DNA of 7,492 nt from Rhodospirillaceae bacterium (GTDB lineage: Bacteria > Pseudomonadota > Alphaproteobacteria > Rhodospirillales > Magnetovibrionaceae): NCBI GenBank assembly GCA_029881835.1, contig JAOULV010000062.1:1-7492 (forward strand), read 5' to 3'. The translations under genes and the position numbers were made by a program. Under the pieces are notes generated by a model. That model was not told the DNA's origin and searched no databases. It saw nothing but the letters and a program-made list of their open reading frames with translations. Each line of letters begins with the position of its first letter. The first letter of the stretch is position 1. Shown piece after piece: positions 5,943 through 7,492 of this stretch.

Positions 5943-5956
5943 ATTAAGTAAAAAAA

Positions 5957-7492
5957 ATGAGGAAAATCCTCAAACGCATATTCAGCTTTGATCGGATAAT
6001 CGGCGTTGCCATGTTAGGGGCATTTATTTCGCTGTTTGTTGCCGATCCGTATCCGGTTGAGTTTTTGCGCGTCAAAGCGTTCGATATGTATCAGCGCATG
6101 AAGCCGCGCGAGATTCCGCCGACCCCATTACAGCCAGTGACGATCATTGATCTTGATGAGCGCAGCTTGTCGGAAGTCGGCCAGTGGCCGTGGTCGCGCC
6201 TGACAATTGCAAAAATGGTTGCCAACCTTTTGAACAATGGCGTTGCCGTGGTTGCATTCGATATTGTCTTTCCTGAACCCGACAGGATGAATCCCGAAGG
6301 GATAGTTGAATCATTATTCAACATTGATGACACCACCCGTGGTGCCATTTTGAAATTACCCAGCAACGATGGCCTTCTTGCCAATGTAATAGAGCAAGGA
6401 AATGTTGTTTTGGGGCAGGCCGGTTATTGGGACGTGCGCCCGGAATCAAGCGAACCACCGATCAGCAAATCGGTCGCGTGGAAAGGGGTGGTTCCCGGCG
6501 CACCAAAACCACACGCATTTTTACCATCATTTCGTTCCATGGTGCGTAACATTGAAGTAATCGAAAAAGCAGCCAAAGGGCATGGTATTTTCTCATTGGT
6601 ACAGGAAACCGACGGCATAGTTCGCCGCGTACCAACCCTTTTTCAATATGGCGGTGAAATATACCCAGCGCTTTCGGTTGAAATGATGCGTGTAATGTTT
6701 CAGCGCCGCACAATTGTTGCCGATGTGGGTTTAACCGGTATTGAAGGCGTGGGTATAGCGCCAAAAAAACTTACCGATGCCTTTCGTGAACTTTACCGCC
6801 AACTTCTTACCCAATATGGGGAAACCGAAGCATTGGCCAAGGTGGACGGCCTTTTCCCCGATGGAATATTAAAGCTTCCGACTGATGGCAAGGGAAGAAT
6901 GTGGCCGTATTTTTCCAAAAGCGATACGTCCAAATACATTCCGGCGGTTGATGTTTTAAATAACAAAGTTGATCCAAAAAAATTGCGCGGCAAGATGGCA
7001 ATTATTGGAACCTCTGCGGTGGGTATGCTCGATATTCGCGCAACCCCAATTGATGCGGTAATTCCCGGGGTCGAAGTTCACGCTCAGGTAATAGAAGCAG
7101 CCTTTAGCGGTGCGTTTCTTTCGCGCCCGGCATGGATAAACGGTGCTGAAATATTGCTAATTGCCTTGGGCGGAATGTTGATCATTTGGTTGGTGCCAAG
7201 CGTTGGCGCAAAGTGGACCTTGGCGGTGTTTTTGTTATTGGCCGGCGGCGCATCAGGTGGTTCGTGGTATTTGTTTTCCGAAAATAAAGTCCTGTTTGAT
7301 GTGACCTTTGCGGTTGGCGCAATGTTTTTTCTTTATACCACGCTTACTTACCTGAACTTTTCACGTGAAGAAGCGCAAAAGAAACAAACCCGCGATGCGT
7401 TTTCAAAATACCTTTCACCTGACATGGTTGAATCGGTAGCATCGGACCCAAGCAAGCTAAAGCTGGGCGGCGACAAGCGCGATATGACGTTG
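5957..7492 (+). CDS. CHASE2-domain membrane protein, probable adenylate/guanylate cyclase (3' truncated)
   Basis: The frame stays open from ATG 5957 to the window end, giving 512 codons. A short basic N terminus leads into a membrane span (about 13-28). An extracytoplasmic CHASE2 sensor domain follows (about 35-390), with VTIIDLDERSLSEVGQWPWSR (61-81), VAFDIVFPEPD (99-109), LRGKMAIIGTSAVGMLDIRATP (343-364) and PGVEVHAQVIE (370-380). Three more spans lie at about 394-413, 419-439 and 447-466. A short linker then has FSKYLSPDMVESVASDP and LKLGGDKRDMTL, the sequence that leads into the class III nucleotide cyclase fold in CHASE2 cyclases. The metal-binding and catalytic residues lie beyond the window, so activity and ATP/GTP choice cannot be judged. 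It is divergent from the secretion operon. A weak ribosome site precedes the ATG; a later start at codon 19 would remove most of the first span and is less likely. Confidence 0.9.
   Translation, partial: MRKILKRIFSFDRIIGVAMLGAFISLFVADPYPVEFLRVKAFDMYQRMKPREIPPTPLQPVTIIDLDERSLSEVGQWPWSRLTIAKMVANLLNNGVAVVAFDIVFPEPDRMNPEGIVESLFNIDDTTRGAILKLPSNDGLLANVIEQGNVVLGQAGYWDVRPESSEPPISKSVAWKGVVPGAPKPHAFLPSFRSMVRNIEVIEKAAKGHGIFSLVQETDGIVRRVPTLFQYGGEIYPALSVEMMRVMFQRRTIVADVGLTGIEGVGIAPKKLTDAFRELYRQLLTQYGETEALAKVDGLFPDGILKLPTDGKGRMWPYFSKSDTSKYIPAVDVLNNKVDPKKLRGKMAIIGTSAVGMLDIRATPIDAVIPGVEVHAQVIEAAFSGAFLSRPAWINGAEILLIALGGMLIIWLVPSVGAKWTLAVFLLLAGGASGGSWYLFSENKVLFDVTFAVGAMFFLYTTLTYLNFSREEAQKKQTRDAFSKYLSPDMVESVASDPSKLKLGGDKRDMTL

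Larger units (their letters stand above)
5539..5956. other. 418-bp divergent intergenic region, rich in inverted and direct repeats
   Basis: This region separates the divergent secretion operon (minus) and CHASE2 cyclase gene (plus), so it should carry both promoters. I find no convincing protein gene in it. It contains a 17-bp palindrome (5669-5685), two overlapping hairpins that share one arm (5690-5728), a plausible plus-strand promoter (5801-5830), three direct repeats (5853-5884) and a stem-loop just before the cyclase start (5921-5942). A weak minus-strand promoter candidate for the secretion operon has its -10 box, TAAGAT, at 5612-5617, but its -35 box is poor. No tRNA or known riboswitch core was recognised. 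Confidence 0.6.

Noticed and set aside
6091..7001. Several minus-strand open frames opposite the CHASE2 gene
   Set aside because: All overlap a continuous plus-strand frame with a full CHASE2 domain pattern, and none resembles a known protein.

Overview
The window holds five recognisable genes plus a sixth fragment. It reads as a piece of a moderate-GC proteobacterial chromosome, most likely from an alphaproteobacterium. That guess rests on the style of the CHASE2 cyclase, the PrtD/LapB-like secretion ATPase and the metallo-hydrolase tail, and not on any marker gene. I see no tRNA, rRNA, CRISPR array, insertion sequence or phage gene.

Layout. Positions 1-129 (+) are the last 42 codons of a probable MBL-fold metallo-hydrolase, which converges on the next gene with only 9 bp between them. 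On the minus strand, 988-1794 and 139-966 form a motA-motB pair encoding a flagellar stator. A 192-bp gap (1795-1986) carries a strong motA ribosome binding site and two overlapping inverted repeats. Next, also on the minus strand, 3292-5538 and 1987-3288 encode the inner-membrane ATPase/permease and the HlyD-type adaptor of a type I secretion system. These two are 3 bp apart and look translationally coupled. A 418-bp non-coding region (5539-5956), rich in palindromes and short direct repeats, separates them from a divergent plus-strand gene. That gene, from 5957 to the window end, encodes a CHASE2-domain membrane protein whose sequence stops just where a class III adenylate/guanylate cyclase domain should begin.

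How the parts fit. The ABC protein and HlyD adaptor would form the inner part of a one-step secretion channel. The outer-membrane TolC-like partner and any secreted RTX-type substrate are not in the window. MotA and MotB form an ion-driven stator complex, but no other flagellar gene is nearby, so the pair is probably its own transcription unit. The CHASE2 protein would sense an extracytoplasmic signal and signal through a cyclic nucleotide. Its divergence from the secretion operon allows shared control from 5539-5956, but nothing here proves it.

The most unusual items are a 170-residue low-complexity basic tail with internal repeats on the secretion ATPase, a stator whose A subunit looks PomA-like while its B subunit has E. 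coli MotB-like residues around the ion-binding Asp, and the structured divergent intergenic region. I did not find a clearly new multi-gene system.
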